Shown: one piece after another, positions 8,622-17,331 of the stretch
Position numbering within the stretch: position 1 is the first letter of the stretch
Layout: each line of letters begins with the position of its first letter
Assembly (NCBI GenBank): GCA_016708315.1
Contig: JADJGC010000005.1
Location: 102,870-166,869, forward strand
Reading direction: 5' to 3'
Length of the DNA stretch: 64,000 nucleotides
Source of the DNA: a bacterium
GTDB lineage: Bacteria > Zixibacteria > MSB-5A5 > CAIYYT01
The notes under the pieces: model-generated
Database searches by the model: none
What the model was told of the DNA's origin: nothing
The model's input: only the letters and a program-made list of their open reading frames with translations
Made by a program: the position numbers and the translations under genes

Positions 8622-9221
8622 ATGAAGAAGGTATTGTTAGCCGTCATCGCTATTGCTCTATTAGTGATCGCTGGCTGTAGCAAGCCGCCGGAAGCCGAAA
8701 TGGCTGCCGCTCAAAGTGCAATCAACAACGCGAAGGCCGCCGAAGCCGAGCAGTATGCTCCGCAGGCTTTCCGTATGCTGTCCGACTCCCTCAATGGCGC
8801 CAACGCCATGAAGACCGAACAGGATAACAAGTTTGCTTTGTTCCGCAGCTATGGCGACTCCAAAGCCATGTTTGAGCGCGTTGCTACCATGTCAACCGAC
8901 GTGATCAACCAAGCCAATGCCGAAAAGGAAAGAGTGAAACAGGAAGTAACTGGAATGATGGCTGAGACTAAGACTCTGCTTGATTCCGCGATGGTCCTGC
9001 TTGACAAAGCTCCTCAAGGCAAAGACAACAAGGCCGAATTGGAACTGATTAAGAACGACCTTACCAATATTGGCTCCGAGTGGATGGTTGCCGAAGGCGA
9101 CTTCAACGGCGGAAAGTACCTTGTCGCTCGTACAAAGCTTGAATCAATCAAGTCGCGCATTGCCAGCATCACTGCTGAAATCTGCAAGGCGTACGAAGCC
9201 AAGGGCAAAAAGTGCATGTAG
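8622..9221 (+). CDS. Helical lipoprotein with DUF4398-like domain
   Basis: The signal peptide ends in the lipobox LLVIAGC, predicting a lipid-anchored periplasmic protein. The mature chain is nearly all alpha-helical and alanine/lysine/glutamate rich, resembling DUF4398 (helical pairs starting PPEAEMAAAQSAINNA and AEAEQYAPQAF). It ends AKGKKCM. The start ATG follows AAGGAAG by seven bases. The block MKTEQDNKFALFRSYGDSK is matched in the next gene by MAKQNGRLAPFRDYENAD, so the two proteins share a homologous domain. A strong terminator at 9255 follows, so this protein may be made in excess of the transpeptidases. The role is unknown; a structural protein or transpeptidase substrate is an inference. 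Confidence 0.8.
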   Translation: MKKVLLAVIAIALLVIAGCSKPPEAEMAAAQSAINNAKAAEAEQYAPQAFRMLSDSLNGANAMKTEQDNKFALFRSYGDSKAMFERVATMSTDVINQANAEKERVKQEVTGMMAETKTLLDSAMVLLDKAPQGKDNKAELELIKNDLTNIGSEWMVAEGDFNGGKYLVARTKLESIKSRIASITAEICKAYEAKGKKCM

Positions 9222-9254
9222 CACTTAGCCGATACTAAAAAGGCGTGTATAACT

Positions 9255-9296
9255 TTGGGGGGACAACGGCAACGCTGTCCCCCCAATTGATTTTTT
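9255..9296 (+). terminator. Strong rho-independent terminator
   Basis: TTGGGGGGACA (9255-9265) pairs perfectly with TGTCCCCCCAA (9276-9286), with a T6 run at 9291-9296. It lies between the lipoprotein and the first transpeptidase gene. Confidence 0.85.
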
Positions 9297-9341
9297 GAAT
9301 GCTAACGGTACATCCGTTGATTTACGTTGCGGGGATCAACA

Positions 9342-10418
9342 GTGCGCTACTTCAAACGAGCTACATTACTACTTATCGTCTTGTCTTCTCTGGTGCTATT
9401 GCTTTCCGGATGCGAAGACCCGCCGGTCATTAACTTAGAGAATGCCCGACAGGCACTCCGTTTAGCTGAAACCGCCGGAGCCTTGCGCTACGCCGAGATA
9501 ATCTATCGCGATGCTGAACAGCTGGTTAACACTGGTTGGATGGAAATGGCGAAACAAAACGGCCGCTTGGCGCCGTTCCGTGATTATGAAAACGCGGACT
9601 CGATTTTGTCAATGGCTTTACGCCGCGCTAACGAAGCCAGGCAGAAGGCAATCGACAGTATCGAAACCGCACGCTCATCATCCGTTGCCGATTTGACCGA
9701 ACTTAACGGCGAATTGAAGGAATGGAATGAAGCGTTGAATGGTTCATTAGTCAATTTTAACGTTCGTGATGACTGGCAGCGAGCGCGTCTCAATCTCGAT
9801 ATGGCCGAAAAGCTTATGGCAAACGGCGAATTCGATGAGGCGAAAATCTCGATGATCAAGGCTCGCAATCTGCTCAAGCAGGTCGGCGCGGCGCTTGAAT
9901 CTCATCAGGAAGACGAGTCGCGTCAAATCAGTGTCTGGCGCAGATGGGTTTCACAAACGCTGGAACAATCACGCGCGACCAATAGTTATGCTGTAATAGT
10001 GGACAAAGTGGCTCACAAGACCTATCTGATCAAGGGTGGAAGATTGATCCACACCTATGACTCTGAGCTAGGATACAACTCCGCTCGTCAGAAGCTATTT
10101 TCCGGTGATGCCGCCACTCCAGAAGGAATGTATCGCGTCGTTAAAGAGAATAATCGCAGCAAGTTTTACCGGGCACTATTGATCGACTACCCTAACGGCT
10201 CGGATAAAAAGCGCTTCGCTGAGAACAAGCGAAAAGGCGTTATCTCCAAACGCGCCCGCATTGGCGGCTGGATAGAGATTCACGGCGAAGGCGGTAAGAA
10301 CCGCGACTGGACTGAAGGTTGCGTTGCATTAACCAATAAGGAAATGGACCACATTATGCAGTTCGTCTCCGTTGGCACTCCGGTAACAATTGTCAGAAAG
10401 TCAGACCAATGGCCGTAA
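9342..10418 (+). CDS. Lipoprotein L,D-transpeptidase (YkuD) with N-terminal DUF4398-like domain
   Basis: Predicted to form or exchange peptidoglycan cross-links (or attach proteins to peptidoglycan) by L,D-transpeptidation in the periplasm. GTG at 9342 is chosen because GGGGA lies six bases upstream; the following residues form a lipoprotein signal ending in LLLSGC. Residues about 20-190 are helical and homologous to the preceding lipoprotein. The C-terminal 140 residues are a YkuD domain: YAVIVDKVAHKTYLIKGG, then IHGEGG and the catalytic Cys in DWTEGCVALTN. The stop overlaps the next gene by ten bases. This is a fusion of the small lipoprotein module to a transpeptidase. Confidence 0.88.
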   Translation: MRYFKRATLLLIVLSSLVLLLSGCEDPPVINLENARQALRLAETAGALRYAEIIYRDAEQLVNTGWMEMAKQNGRLAPFRDYENADSILSMALRRANEARQKAIDSIETARSSSVADLTELNGELKEWNEALNGSLVNFNVRDDWQRARLNLDMAEKLMANGEFDEAKISMIKARNLLKQVGAALESHQEDESRQISVWRRWVSQTLEQSRATNSYAVIVDKVAHKTYLIKGGRLIHTYDSELGYNSARQKLFSGDAATPEGMYRVVKENNRSKFYRALLIDYPNGSDKKRFAENKRKGVISKRARIGGWIEIHGEGGKNRDWTEGCVALTNKEMDHIMQFVSVGTPVTIVRKSDQWP

Positions 10419-11062
10419 AGAAAGTCCTGCTGATCGTAATTCTGCCGGTGTTCACCATCGCCGCCATTGTGCTGTTTGCCTTGGCGATCAATCGCGAGAA
10501 GCCGGAAGTTATCGCCGAAGGCTATTCTGTCGACACGCTCTCGACCGAATTGCCGGATGAGGAGAAGAAAGCCAAGAAGGAACTCGAAACCGCCCGCAAA
10601 ACGCTCGACAAGTTAACTCCGGCGAAACCGTACATTGTCATCGACACGCATGCCAATCGAATCTACATGCGCACGAAGGACAAGATTATCCTGGATGCCC
10701 GTTGCTCGACTGGTTCAGGCGGCGAATTGATTGACTCAATCACAGGCCGTCGCTGGATATTCGATACGCCAAGGGGAATTTTCAAGATCCGACGCAAAGT
10801 CACGGAACCTTGGTGGCGCAAGCCGGACTGGGCGTTTATCGAAGAAGGCGAAGCAGTGCCCAAGAAGGAAGCGGACCGCCTTGACCCTAACGTCATGGGT
10901 GATTATGCGCTCGACTTTGGCGATGGGTTCTTCATACATGGAACAATCTACGAAAGACTCCTGGGAGTGAACGTCACTCACGGCTGTGTGCGTCTTGGTA
11001 GCGAAGACCTTGACTCCCTCTACAAGCAGACGCCGATAGGAACTTATGTCTACATTTTCTAA
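10409..11062 (+). CDS. Membrane-anchored L,D-transpeptidase (YkuD)
   Basis: A second L,D-transpeptidase, anchored by one N-terminal transmembrane segment (residues about 5-26) with the catalytic domain outside. The YkuD domain starts at KPYIVIDTHANRIYMR and has the conserved FIHGT and THGCVRL motif with catalytic Cys. There is no lipobox. It overlaps the upstream transpeptidase gene by 10 bases and the downstream gene by 17 bases, so translation is probably coupled. A short coiled segment links the anchor to the enzyme. Confidence 0.9.
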   Translation: MAVKKVLLIVILPVFTIAAIVLFALAINREKPEVIAEGYSVDTLSTELPDEEKKAKKELETARKTLDKLTPAKPYIVIDTHANRIYMRTKDKIILDARCSTGSGGELIDSITGRRWIFDTPRGIFKIRRKVTEPWWRKPDWAFIEEGEAVPKKEADRLDPNVMGDYALDFGDGFFIHGTIYERLLGVNVTHGCVRLGSEDLDSLYKQTPIGTYVYIF

Positions 11063-11756
11063 TTCTGGATCAACTGCGACTGCCATTTGGGTACGAATGG
11101 TATTCGTAATGGCACTTACTGTAATGTTTGTCTCATGCGGAAAAAAACAAGCCGAGTCGCAAACGACGGCCGGCACAGAATCTAAGCCTTGGGTCCAATC
11201 CGATGCCGAATCTGAGTACCGGCTGATAAGGGCAGAGCTGAACTTGGCAGAAGCCAAGAAGCCCTACTTAGTACTGAATTTCCCTCGTAAGCAGGTGGAA
11301 TTCCGGCTAAATGGCGTCCTCGTGTGGGAATTCCCGATGGATTTGATTGAAACCGACGAAAGCGACCTTAAAGGATTTTCGGATGACTTTCTCGGAAGCA
11401 AACAGACTTTGGTCAGACCGATTCTGGAAAAGCATCTCTTCGGTTCCAAGGGACTTACTCCCGACTCAGTGTTGGCAATTATCAGCGAAGCAACGCGCGT
11501 TAACGCCGAATTGCTCCAGCGCGAGCTACCGTCGCGATTCCAGCTCCATTGGGCGGGTGGCCTCACGATTGACGTTCGCACTGATGTTGAGGGCGTTCCG
11601 AAGTCCAAACTTCAGAATACCATCGTCGATATCAAACAGGCAATTGCCCGGCCATTGGGACGCGAGATCATCATTCTGAGAATGCCGCGCGAGAGCGCCT
11701 TGACGCTTTATCGCGCCACACTTCCCGGACTGCCGACCCTGATTATTCCTGCTTAA
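11046..11756 (+). CDS. YkuD-like lipoprotein lacking catalytic Cys
   Basis: A lipoprotein (lipobox LTVMFVSC) whose region KKPYLVLNFPRKQVEFRLNG mirrors the first strands of the upstream YkuD domain (KPYIVIDTHANRIYMRTKDK). No HGxxxHGC-type motif follows, and the only Cys is the lipidation residue, so transpeptidase activity is not expected. It could be a non-catalytic partner or a divergent protein that shares only this segment. The start at 11046 has AGGA five bases upstream and overlaps the preceding gene by 17 bases. No known family was recognised for its C-terminal half. Confidence 0.75.
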   Translation: MSTFSNSGSTATAIWVRMVFVMALTVMFVSCGKKQAESQTTAGTESKPWVQSDAESEYRLIRAELNLAEAKKPYLVLNFPRKQVEFRLNGVLVWEFPMDLIETDESDLKGFSDDFLGSKQTLVRPILEKHLFGSKGLTPDSVLAIISEATRVNAELLQRELPSRFQLHWAGGLTIDVRTDVEGVPKSKLQNTIVDIKQAIARPLGREIIILRMPRESALTLYRATLPGLPTLIIPA

Positions 11757-11820
11757 GAACTATTTCAGAATATTCGCTTCGAAGTTGCGACAAATTGCTT
11801 CGGGAATTCAACAATCGGCG

Positions 11821-11826
11821 TATAAT
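11821..11826 (+). promoter_or_regulatory. Consensus -10 box (TATAAT) before RLAN operon
   Basis: A perfect TATAAT lies 44 bases upstream of the RLAN start codon, within the 114-base gap. No good -35 was found at 16-18 bases, so an independent promoter is only possible. Confidence 0.35.
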
Positions 11827-11870
11827 AGCAAAATATGAACGCAACAACGGGAAGATAAGCCCACGCTATA

Positions 11871-12560
11871 ATGCTATCAGACGAAGACAGTAGTACCGCA
11901 AATATAGTGACGGAGTTAACTCCGTCGATCTCTCAACCTCAGAAGCGCCGTGATCGAAGTTTCCTCGCTCGCCTTCACGGTGAGCCCGGCATTGTCAATC
12001 TAGCTGGAAACTATAACTATCTCGAAACTGGTTACTACACTTCGCTCGATCTTGAAGCCGAAGGCTTCGACATTCATCCCACATGCAAGGAAGCGCTCGA
12101 TGCCTACGTCACGCCCTTGATGTTGGAAAAGGCAAAGCTAAATGATGTTCCTGTGCCGGAATGGTATATCACCAACGGCTACTTTGAACCACCTGTTATC
12201 ATCGATACGATCAATCCATTTATGACCCGTCACAGCATCGTTGAACGACAAGGTCACGTCGATCGAGTCGCCAAATCAATGACGCGCAACTTCAAGTATG
12301 CAATCTGCTGTCAGGAAATCCCGCACGAGGCTACGGTCGGATCGTTTCGAGCCATCTTGGGATGGAGCGTTGTTCCGGCACATCGACCGCTTGCTGAGGC
12401 GCTTTGGAAGGTATTTCGTATTCCGCTTGCCGTCGTGCGCACAATTCAACTCGCAGACGACCAGATCCTGCTCAGCGACATTAATCCGCTTCCGTTCGAG
12501 AAACTCAACAACCGCGAACGGTTCTTTCTCCAAAAACGAATCGAACAATGGCTAATATAG
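11871..12560 (+). CDS. RLAN (RimK-like ATP-grasp N-terminal) domain protein
   Basis: Residues about 35-85 (GIVNLAGNYNYLETGYYTSL, then AEGFDIHPT) match the pattern of the RLAN domain ('xNLCRxYxYxxxGYYxSLLAExRGHxxxP'), which is usually fused to the N-terminus of RimK-like ATP-grasp ligases. Here it is a separate 229-residue protein whose stop overlaps the start of the ATP-grasp gene by 13 bases, so the two probably work as one enzyme. The rest (from about residue 90) is not recognised. It is soluble with no signal peptide. The family is linked to amide-bond formation on peptides or small metabolites; the substrate is unknown. The ribosome site is weak. Confidence 0.75.
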   Translation: MLSDEDSSTANIVTELTPSISQPQKRRDRSFLARLHGEPGIVNLAGNYNYLETGYYTSLDLEAEGFDIHPTCKEALDAYVTPLMLEKAKLNDVPVPEWYITNGYFEPPVIIDTINPFMTRHSIVERQGHVDRVAKSMTRNFKYAICCQEIPHEATVGSFRAILGWSVVPAHRPLAEALWKVFRIPLAVVRTIQLADDQILLSDINPLPFEKLNNRERFFLQKRIEQWLI

Positions 12561-13432
12561 GCGTCTTCGTCGAGCGCTACACCATGAGCAGCTCAGAACA
12601 AATGGGAGCGTTGATGAAGCTCGGCCAGGTTGCCCACATGCTCGGCCATCGACTCGATTTTCTGTTTCGCCCCGACATGTACAAGATCCCCGGTTACGAC
12701 GCAATCTTCATTCGCGCCTTGACTGACCCATTAAATTCATCCTACGTCGCCGCCCGTCTTGCGCAAATGAACGGATTGCGCGTCATTGATGACCCCGAAT
12801 CAATCTATATCTGCTGTGACAAGGTCAACATGTACCGCCACCTGCAGGATAAGAATGTCCCAATGCCGGAAACAAAGTTTCTGATCGAATCCGATCTGAA
12901 TCTCGAATTCGGTGAACGACTGCTGTCCGAGATGGGATCACCGCTTGTCCTCAAAGCACCGAACTCCAGCTTCTCGATGTATGTCGATAAAGTTCACACG
13001 CCGGAAGAGTTCGTCAGCGTCGGGACGCGCTACTTGCGTCGCGCTGATCGAATCGTTGCCCAAAAATTTGTCCGTTCTCACTTCGATTGGCGCGTATGCG
13101 TCCTCGCCGGGCAACCACTTTTCGTATGTCAGTACACCATTCCCAAACGGCGCTGGAAGATCATGACCTACACCGAAGCCGGCCGTGCTATCTACGGGCA
13201 GGTGCGTGGAATTCCTGTCAACGAAGCTGATCCCGAACTGATCCGCGTCGCCATCGCAGCGGGAGCGGCAATCGGCAACGGTCTCTATGGCGTCGACCTC
13301 AAGCAGACTGATGACGGCTTCGTCGTTATCGAGGTAAATGACAATCCGACTATCAATCAGGATGAAGAAGACCAGGAAGCACCGGACCTGTATGAGAAGC
13401 TGATTACTTATCTCGCTGGTGAATGGAACTGA
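12548..13432 (+). CDS. RimK-like ATP-grasp ligase
   Basis: An ATP-dependent carboxylate-amine ligase of the ATP-grasp fold, cytoplasmic. The nucleotide-binding Lys lies in PLVLKAPNSSFSMYV, the second strand is RIVAQKFVRSHFDWRVCVLAG, and the metal-binding C-terminal motif is FVVIEVNDNPTINQDEE, as in RimK (IEVNxSPG). Length 294 is like RimK. It overlaps the RLAN gene before it and the GNAT gene after it. RLAN/ATP-grasp/GNAT is a known combination in amidoligase systems, but the product has not been defined for most members. Placement directly after three envelope transpeptidase-type genes suggests a peptide or cell-wall substrate; this is inference. Confidence 0.88.
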   Translation: MANIGVFVERYTMSSSEQMGALMKLGQVAHMLGHRLDFLFRPDMYKIPGYDAIFIRALTDPLNSSYVAARLAQMNGLRVIDDPESIYICCDKVNMYRHLQDKNVPMPETKFLIESDLNLEFGERLLSEMGSPLVLKAPNSSFSMYVDKVHTPEEFVSVGTRYLRRADRIVAQKFVRSHFDWRVCVLAGQPLFVCQYTIPKRRWKIMTYTEAGRAIYGQVRGIPVNEADPELIRVAIAAGAAIGNGLYGVDLKQTDDGFVVIEVNDNPTINQDEEDQEAPDLYEKLITYLAGEWN

Positions 13433-13884
13433 TGGCCGGGACTACTACCATCCGCAAGACGCTTGTCCGCGATCTCGATAGCATTGTCGCACTGGAAAAT
13501 CGTAGCTTCAAATTTGACCTCTTCAGTCGCCGGCAATACCATTACCTCGTTACCAAGGCCAACGCCACCGCCTTTGTTCTTCTCGTCGGTAAGACAATAG
13601 CGGGCTCGGCTATCATTCTCTGGCGTACGGGATCGACAAAAGCCCACCTTTACACAATTGCCGTGGACCCCAAATTTCAGGGGCGTGGTCTGGGACGTAA
13701 ATTGCTTGATAGATGCCTGCGTGAAGCGCGCACTCGTGGTTGTGACCGATTTTCACTTGAAGTCCGCGCCGACAACAAACCCGCAATCGCGCTCTACAAA
13801 AAGATGGGCTACGAAATCATCGGACGCGTCGTCAAATATTACGAAGACGACTGCGACGCCCTCCAGATGCAGAAACAGCTTTGA
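13432..13884 (+). CDS. GNAT-family N-acetyltransferase
   Basis: A RimI-like acetyltransferase (150 residues) that moves an acetyl or acyl group from acyl-CoA to an amine. Motif A is HLYTIAVDPKFQGRGLGRKL with the CoA-binding QGRGLG loop; later motif DNKPAIALYKKMGYEIIGR is typical of RimI. ATG at 13432 overlaps the TGA of the ATP-grasp gene (TGATG); an in-frame ATG at 13423 is also possible. It closes the RLAN/ATP-grasp/GNAT unit. In such units the GNAT may acylate the ligase product or act as a second amide-forming enzyme. Confidence 0.88.
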   Translation: MAGTTTIRKTLVRDLDSIVALENRSFKFDLFSRRQYHYLVTKANATAFVLLVGKTIAGSAIILWRTGSTKAHLYTIAVDPKFQGRGLGRKLLDRCLREARTRGCDRFSLEVRADNKPAIALYKKMGYEIIGRVVKYYEDDCDALQMQKQL

Positions 13885-13962
13885 TGTAGTGCCTGATTAA
13901 CATCACGCGAAAAATGACGTAGTACTCCCGCAATACTTATAGACGCTCTGACGTATGTCCGA

Positions 13963-16900
13963 TTACTCTTTCCGAGATTGACCCGAGAATGACTTCCTTA
14001 CGATAGGAAGTGCTGGGACTTCCAATGTAAGCACCGCGTTGAGACTAGTCGACGATGATGCGCTGCTTGAACAATTTGAGGGCGGCGAGGCGCCGGCGCT
14101 CGCATACTGGGTACACAAGCCGAGAAAATAGTATTTGCCAGGGCCAAGCAAGCCGGTTATCACGGTATCGCGCTCTGGATGACTCGGCCCCGTGGTTAGA
14201 TTGACGATGAATCCTCCCGGCAAGTTCCGCAATGCAGCCTCTGCGATTCCGTCGCCAAAGGCGCCGAACGAGTTACTATTCGAGAAAGAGGTTTGCAGTT
14301 CCAATGTAAACTTGACCTCTTGGGAGCCAAAGATTTCGAAGAACCACGCTGTTCCCCCAACGATACCCGCACTTGCGTTCTGTCCGCTCGCTCCTTCGGC
14401 ACAGCCCTCACCGCTAAGGGAAACATAGGCGTCCCCAGTGCCGCCTCCGCCAACGGTAAACACGTAGACATTGAGATCCTCATGTACCACCAGCGACGAG
14501 TTATGGCTTACGAAAGAGGTGGCAGCGCCAGAAACTCCTGCCTCGGGGTTGTTTAACTGCTGAGAATTCGTCCGTGAATCGGAGTACGAGCCAAAATAGT
14601 CCGACGGTGGTCCGTACACGTCGAGCGAAGTCTGACGCTCGTAGACCTGAACTACAGCCGCCTTGACCGCGTGCGCAGATCCCGTAGCGACAACTGTTCC
14701 GGATACGGACGCTACTATCTCGATATCAATCGCTGCTGCAAGCGCGTCGATAGTCGCAGTTGTAGTTGCGAGTCCGGATGCGTCTGTCGTTGTGCTCAGC
14801 GGCAGTACAGAACCGCCGCTCACATTATATTCTACTGTGACATTAGGTTCCCAAATGGTGCCAAAATCCCCAACTCGTCCGACGCGCACTGCCAGCGGGG
14901 CGTCATCATAGACGGCTCCAGGGAAATCGACTTCGAGCGTCCAAACGTCGACGCAGTCGTTCGGCGAGTTTTTTGCACCAGTGCAGACGGGACAGCCCAG
15001 TTCAATCATTAGCGAGTCCCTGACGTCCAAATCCTGCCCCTGATAAAGCGGCGAGTTAGCATAGTAACACAAGATATCGCGATCAGTGACTGTGTTCTCC
15101 TCAAAATGCTGGGTTCCGTTCTGCAAGGTCTGCGTAATTGGGCCGTACGACGGAGGCGAGTCAACATCCAGATCGAAGCGTGTCGCGTAGTCGCCGCCTG
15201 TGAATCCGTCGCCATTGAGATCGAAACGGGAGTAGTCTTGGGCTGGGCTCGGGATGCCTATTCGCAATTGTTCGAAGAACTCGAGTCTTTCGCGAAATCT
15301 GGCAAGGTCGTGTTCGTCAAAGCTCCCATCCGGAATGCTGTCACCAAACGCGTTTGCGACATCAAGGAGTGTCCTTCTCACAGGAGCAGTGAACAGATCA
15401 TCATCAAGAGATAAGGCGCACAAGTAGCCGTCGAGAATACCGGTGCCGCCGATCGTCCACGTGTCCTGAAGTAAGTCTCTCAGCGCGTTTACGCTTAGAT
15501 CGGGTCGAATATTCCAGATGAACGCCGCCAACCCTGTCACCTGAGGCGTGGCCATGGAAGTTCCCTGATAAAATGCTAGCAAATCTCCGGAGTTCGGCTG
15601 ACACGACGCCGGATTCAAACTGGTTTCAGGCTGAATGCACGGCCCACAGACAAACTCACCCATCGTGCGCAGGTCAGGCACGAAACTTGAAAAGGCTGAG
15701 CTCGTGTAATCCGCCTGTGAGCTTCCAACGATAATGACATTTGTCAGCGGAAATTCTGCTGCCGGAACTTGGGAGCGCACCCAATCCCATGCTATGATCA
15801 GTTTAAGCGATCCCAAGAAACCCACCGTGTCGGGGAATACCATCGCAGCCGGAGTATCGAAGACCTTTGCAGTGTTCCAAGGAGAGCTGTACTTGGCAAA
15901 ACGACTCTCGTCAGTTAGTTGCCTGATATTTCCTGCGGCAGACAAATGCAGGAAGTCTTCTCGTCGTGGTGCAGCGAGCATTCGCCAATGCAAGGCATAG
16001 ACCGCGCGCTGGACCTTGGAGAGGGACGATATCTGTGCATTGTACCCCAAGCTTGTATTCAAGAGAAAGCGCTCATTGGGCAGGTGCTGAGCTATCGTCG
16101 AGATTATCCCTTGCCAGCTTAGTCCGCCAACTATTAACGACTGAACATCGAGCAAAAGGTTTGAGCCCGGATGTACACCAGTAGCGCCGTTGGCATCATA
16201 GTCGGCCGCCAAGATTCCACAAACGTGAAAACCATGATTCCCGGCAAAGGCGCCGTTGGCATCCGCAGTCGTCGTAAGTGTCCCGCCGCCGGTGAGAAAT
16301 GATTGAGCTGAGATGTCGGAGTGTGGCACGTTGGTGAAATAGAGATCTGGGACGAGTGCGGTTACGGGAGCAGCCTGATTCTCGGCCAAGGCGCGCAAAT
16401 TCCAGAGGGCAGGAGCCTTCATCATTCCGATGCTGCCGATATTGCCTGAACCCGCGGGCGGCAAGTCTCGTCCCGGTTGCGGTTCGGGATACGACGCTAC
16501 TGCTGAAAACGTACCGAATGCAAAAAGGAACGCGCCACTTTCGAGTAGCGTTACGCCAGCGCTATCGGCTTCTGCCTTCGTTTGCACTTCAGGAATCTCC
16601 AGAGTCATGAAGATATTACTTGAATCCATGCCTACTATCAATGCATCGATTTCAGTTAGAGCAGCATTTACTTGTTGGATAGTAGCGCTGGGATTGAGGA
16701 CGCAATCCAAGCGTGTCCGCATGAACCCGTCAATGTCAATTTCATCTTCCTTGGCTGGAATGTGGGGAAAATCGTAAACCGCGTCGATCGCGGGCGAACT
16801 TGGTACCCCCGTCAACATGACTCCCCGTGGTTCGCAATTGGACCCGGAACATGGCGCTGGCCCTGAAGCAAAGATGTAGTTGACCATGAACACAGCGTCG

Positions 16901-17151
16901 GAGATGTCAGTTTGACTACTGCAATTGAAGTCCCCCAGAGCATCATCAATCGGCATCGGACCGCCGGCGAATATGAAGTTGATTAGATAGACAGCATCTG
17001 CGATATCAATCTGGTTAGATGCGTTTACGTCACCGCAGATTGCTGCTTCTGCCCGGTTAGTCAATCCAGCGACCGCAAGCAAAGCTAGCAGTACTAAAGA
17101 AATTCGTATGAGTTGTACTGGCGCCATCATCTGCCATCGATCTCCAGTCAT
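13963..17151 (-). CDS. Secreted subtilisin-like serine protease with N-terminal dockerin-like repeats
   Basis: An exported S8-family protease. After a signal peptide (VQLIRISLVLLALLAVAGL) come two dockerin-like EF-hand segments (CGDVNASNQIDIADAVYLIN and SSQTDISDAVFMVNYIF), then an about 130-residue pro-region. The catalytic domain has likely Asp in ALVPDLYFTNVPHSDI, His in NHGFHVCGIL and Ser in YQGTSMATPQVTGLAAFIW. Beyond it are an acidic Ca-binding-like segment (FDLNGDGFTGGDY), an Ig-like domain (PNVTVEYNVSGGSVLPL) and a C-terminal beta-rich domain of about 230 residues. The start at 17151 is preferred over 17217 because it places the signal peptide near the N-terminus; 17130 is also possible. 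The His motif deviates from the usual HGTHVAG. It is transcribed alone. Confidence 0.85.
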   Translation of the reverse strand: MTGDRWQMMAPVQLIRISLVLLALLAVAGLTNRAEAAICGDVNASNQIDIADAVYLINFIFAGGPMPIDDALGDFNCSSQTDISDAVFMVNYIFASGPAPCSGSNCEPRGVMLTGVPSSPAIDAVYDFPHIPAKEDEIDIDGFMRTRLDCVLNPSATIQQVNAALTEIDALIVGMDSSNIFMTLEIPEVQTKAEADSAGVTLLESGAFLFAFGTFSAVASYPEPQPGRDLPPAGSGNIGSIGMMKAPALWNLRALAENQAAPVTALVPDLYFTNVPHSDISAQSFLTGGGTLTTTADANGAFAGNHGFHVCGILAADYDANGATGVHPGSNLLLDVQSLIVGGLSWQGIISTIAQHLPNERFLLNTSLGYNAQISSLSKVQRAVYALHWRMLAAPRREDFLHLSAAGNIRQLTDESRFAKYSSPWNTAKVFDTPAAMVFPDTVGFLGSLKLIIAWDWVRSQVPAAEFPLTNVIIVGSSQADYTSSAFSSFVPDLRTMGEFVCGPCIQPETSLNPASCQPNSGDLLAFYQGTSMATPQVTGLAAFIWNIRPDLSVNALRDLLQDTWTIGGTGILDGYLCALSLDDDLFTAPVRRTLLDVANAFGDSIPDGSFDEHDLARFRERLEFFEQLRIGIPSPAQDYSRFDLNGDGFTGGDYATRFDLDVDSPPSYGPITQTLQNGTQHFEENTVTDRDILCYYANSPLYQGQDLDVRDSLMIELGCPVCTGAKNSPNDCVDVWTLEVDFPGAVYDDAPLAVRVGRVGDFGTIWEPNVTVEYNVSGGSVLPLSTTTDASGLATTTATIDALAAAIDIEIVASVSGTVVATGSAHAVKAAVVQVYERQTSLDVYGPPSDYFGSYSDSRTNSQQLNNPEAGVSGAATSFVSHNSSLVVHEDLNVYVFTVGGGGTGDAYVSLSGEGCAEGASGQNASAGIVGGTAWFFEIFGSQEVKFTLELQTSFSNSNSFGAFGDGIAEAALRNLPGGFIVNLTTGPSHPERDTVITGLLGPGKYYFLGLCTQYASAGASPPSNCSSSASSSTSLNAVLTLEVPALPIVRKSFSGQSRKE

Positions 17152-17331
17152 GGAATTTGCCCTGATTCTTAATCTTGAGTGTACGAGACAAAATAGAGAA
17201 TCTCGCAGAATTGTCAATCGAAAGTCCGTAAAATGGAGCCATTTATTCCCCTATGCTTTTCTCTGAACTGCCTCCTGTCCTTTGCTTCGAAAGGAGATTG
17301 CAACAGATTGGAAGATCTGCATCAGCATCCC

